This document shows positions 34,375 through 35,414 of a stretch of DNA of 35,414 bases, one piece after another (position 1 is the stretch's first letter; each line of letters begins with the position of its first letter). The translations under genes were made by a program, and so were the position numbers. The DNA is from an uncultured Anaerolineaceae bacterium (GTDB lineage Bacteria > Chloroflexota > Anaerolineae > Anaerolineales > Anaerolineaceae). The notes under the pieces are model-generated. The model was not told the origin of the DNA. It saw only the letters and a list, made by a program, of their open reading frames with translations, and made no database searches. The stretch is from contig CALIHP010000071.1 of the NCBI GenBank assembly GCA_938020565.1, positions 1 through 35,414 on the forward strand, given 5' to 3'.

Positions 34375-35414
34375 ATGGAAGAAAGATTACAAAAGATCTT
34401 ATCGCGAGCCGGCTTCGGCTCCAGGCGCGAATGCGAAGCGTTTATCATGGATCAGCGCGTTACAGTCAACGGCGAAACCGCAATTCTCGGAATAAAGGTC
34501 GATCCGGACCGGGACCAGATCCGCGTCGACGGAATTACGATTAATTTTCAGGAACCCGAAAAAATCTACGTCGCCGTCAACAAGCCGCGTTTCGTCCTGT
34601 CCGACCGCGCCGATAACGACGCGCGCCAGACCGTCTATCAGCTTGTCCCCAATTCCGAGACGCTTTTCGTCGTCGGCCGCCTCGATTTCGAATCCGAAGG
34701 ACTGGTCCTGATGACCAACGACGGCGATCTCGCGAATAAGCTGACCCATCCGCGCTTCGAAAAAGAAAAGGAATATAAAGTTCTCGTTGCGAAACGCCCC
34801 GATACACGCCAGCTCAGCGCCTGGCAGCGGGGCGTCATTCTCGAAGACGGCGAAAAAACCGCGCCCGCGAACGTTTCGATCGCCCGGACGCAGGGAGACG
34901 GAGCCTGGCTCCGCGTCATCATGCATGAAGGACGCAAGCGCGAAATCCGGGAAATCTGCCGTGCGATCGGCCTTCCGATCGTCAAGCTCATCCGCGTTCG
35001 GATCGGGACGCTCCTCCTCGGGAAACTCGAACCGCGCGAATGGCGCTGGCTCAAGCCGCAGGAAGTCAAAGAGCTCAAAGACCTTGTCGCGAAGAAAACG
35101 CCCCCGCTGAAGCCGAAACCAGCGTCAGCCCGGCGCGGCGCGCCGCGACGCTCCTCGCCGGAAAAGACCGCCGCTTCCTCCCGATTCGAAGATCGCCGGA
35201 ACGAACGCTTCAGCCCGAATCCAGACAGGAACGAAGCCCGATCCAGCCGTGCGCCGTACCGCGCCGGTTCGAAGCCTTACCCGCGACGCGAAGATTTCGA
35301 GCGCAGCGAGCGACGCGAACAAAACGAACGGGGAGCGGAGGTCCGCGAACGTACCGGGCGGAACGAAGCCCGATCCAGCCGTGCGCCGTACCGCGCCGGT
35401 TCGAAGCCTTACCC
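34375..35414 (+). CDS. rluB: RluB/RsuA-family pseudouridine synthase, 3' end cut by the window edge
   Basis: The frame is open from the ATG at 34375 to the right edge (346 codons), with no stop seen. Residues 1-45 are an S4 RNA-binding domain (ERLQKILSRAGFGSRRECE). The catalytic domain follows with NKPRFVLSD (69-77), the catalytic Asp104 in GRLDFESEGL, and HEGRKREIREIC. These enzymes make a pseudouridine in 23S (RluB) or 16S (RsuA) rRNA; the start and the gene's place after scpB favour RluB. From about residue 243 the protein turns into an Arg/Ser/Pro-rich disordered tail with a repeated segment. A TAA lies directly before the ATG, so no longer form exists, and no ribosome site is visible. 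Confidence 0.9.
   Translation, partial: MEERLQKILSRAGFGSRRECEAFIMDQRVTVNGETAILGIKVDPDRDQIRVDGITINFQEPEKIYVAVNKPRFVLSDRADNDARQTVYQLVPNSETLFVVGRLDFESEGLVLMTNDGDLANKLTHPRFEKEKEYKVLVAKRPDTRQLSAWQRGVILEDGEKTAPANVSIARTQGDGAWLRVIMHEGRKREIREICRAIGLPIVKLIRVRIGTLLLGKLEPREWRWLKPQEVKELKDLVAKKTPPLKPKPASARRGAPRRSSPEKTAASSRFEDRRNERFSPNPDRNEARSSRAPYRAGSKPYPRREDFERSERREQNERGAEVRERTGRNEARSSRAPYRAGSKPY
35228..35282 (+). repeat. Direct repeat in the rluB tail, copy 1
   Basis: This 55-bp stretch is identical to 35360-35414. The spacing is 132 bp (44 codons), so the repeat keeps the reading frame and encodes NEARSSRAPYRAGSKPYP twice in the basic tail of the pseudouridine synthase. Confidence 0.95.
35360..35414 (+). 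repeat. Direct repeat in the rluB tail, copy 2, ending at the window edge
   Basis: This is the second identical copy of 35228-35282. The window ends exactly at the last base of the identity, which suggests that the edge is an assembly break caused by the repeat. Confidence 0.95.

Noticed and set aside
34260..34544. A small basic protein encoded upstream of and overlapping rluB
   Set aside because: It has no ribosome site, runs into the rluB gene out of frame, and its Arg/Lys richness is typical of shadow frames in this GC-rich DNA.

Overview
The window reads as a bacterial chromosome segment from a member of the Chloroflexota, most likely class Anaerolineae. This rests on the 16S rRNA gene, whose 5' and 3' ends and internal signatures (for example the GGATTAGAGACCCC variant near E. 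coli position 790) resemble sequences I associate with that group. No database search was possible. Both window edges fall inside repeats: the left edge is within the 23S rRNA gene, and the right edge is at the end of the second copy of an exact 55-bp repeat. The window may therefore be a whole assembly contig.

Layout. (1) 1-4264: an rRNA operon on the minus strand, 16S - tRNA-Ile(GAT) - tRNA-Ala(TGC) - 23S (5' part only), with two near-duplicate consensus promoters upstream and a clear 16S processing stem. (2) 4529-4995: an AT-rich graveyard with an acetyltransferase fragment joined to a fragment of a membrane-protein gene whose intact relative lies 2 kb away. (3) 4996-9253: a DUF4143-type ATPase, the intact polytopic membrane protein, and a secreted protein of unknown function. 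(4) 9373-16018: a tightly overlapping six-gene minus-strand operon with a 2-hydroxyacid dehydrogenase, a DUF115/sialyltransferase-like protein, two GT2 glycosyltransferases and two paralogous GT-C membrane glycosyltransferases, with its own promoter and terminator. (5) 16135-18930: a GntR(YtrA)-regulated ABC transporter operon. (6) 19027-20928: a secreted WD40-type beta-propeller protein behind a promoter with an inverted repeat, followed by a second AT-rich region with a RhuM-like pseudogene. (7) 21634-26988: a nonulosonic (sialic-like) acid operon, SDR - CMP-sugar synthetase/HAD phosphatase fusion - NeuB - capsule-type transferase - second cytidylyltransferase. (8) 27164-33492: housekeeping and envelope genes, nadD, obg, rsmD, a GtrA protein, UDP-glucuronate decarboxylase, a G5/TolB-like lipoprotein and a small secreted protein. 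(9) 33567-35414, plus strand: scpB and a 3'-truncated RluB-type pseudouridine synthase with a repetitive Arg-rich tail.

How the genes fit together. Much of the window concerns a cell-surface glycan. Region 7 would make and activate nonulosonic acids, region 4 would assemble and transfer a glycan at the membrane (its DUF115 protein is a candidate nonulosonate transferase), and the UDP-xylose-type decarboxylase and GtrA protein supply or move further sugars. No UDP-GlcNAc 2-epimerase (NeuC) or other early precursor enzyme is present, so the exact sugar cannot be named. The most notable items are the synthetase-phosphatase fusion with intact HAD motifs, a NeuB without the usual C-terminal SAF domain, two different cytidylyltransferases in one operon, and the fused pseudogene scar.
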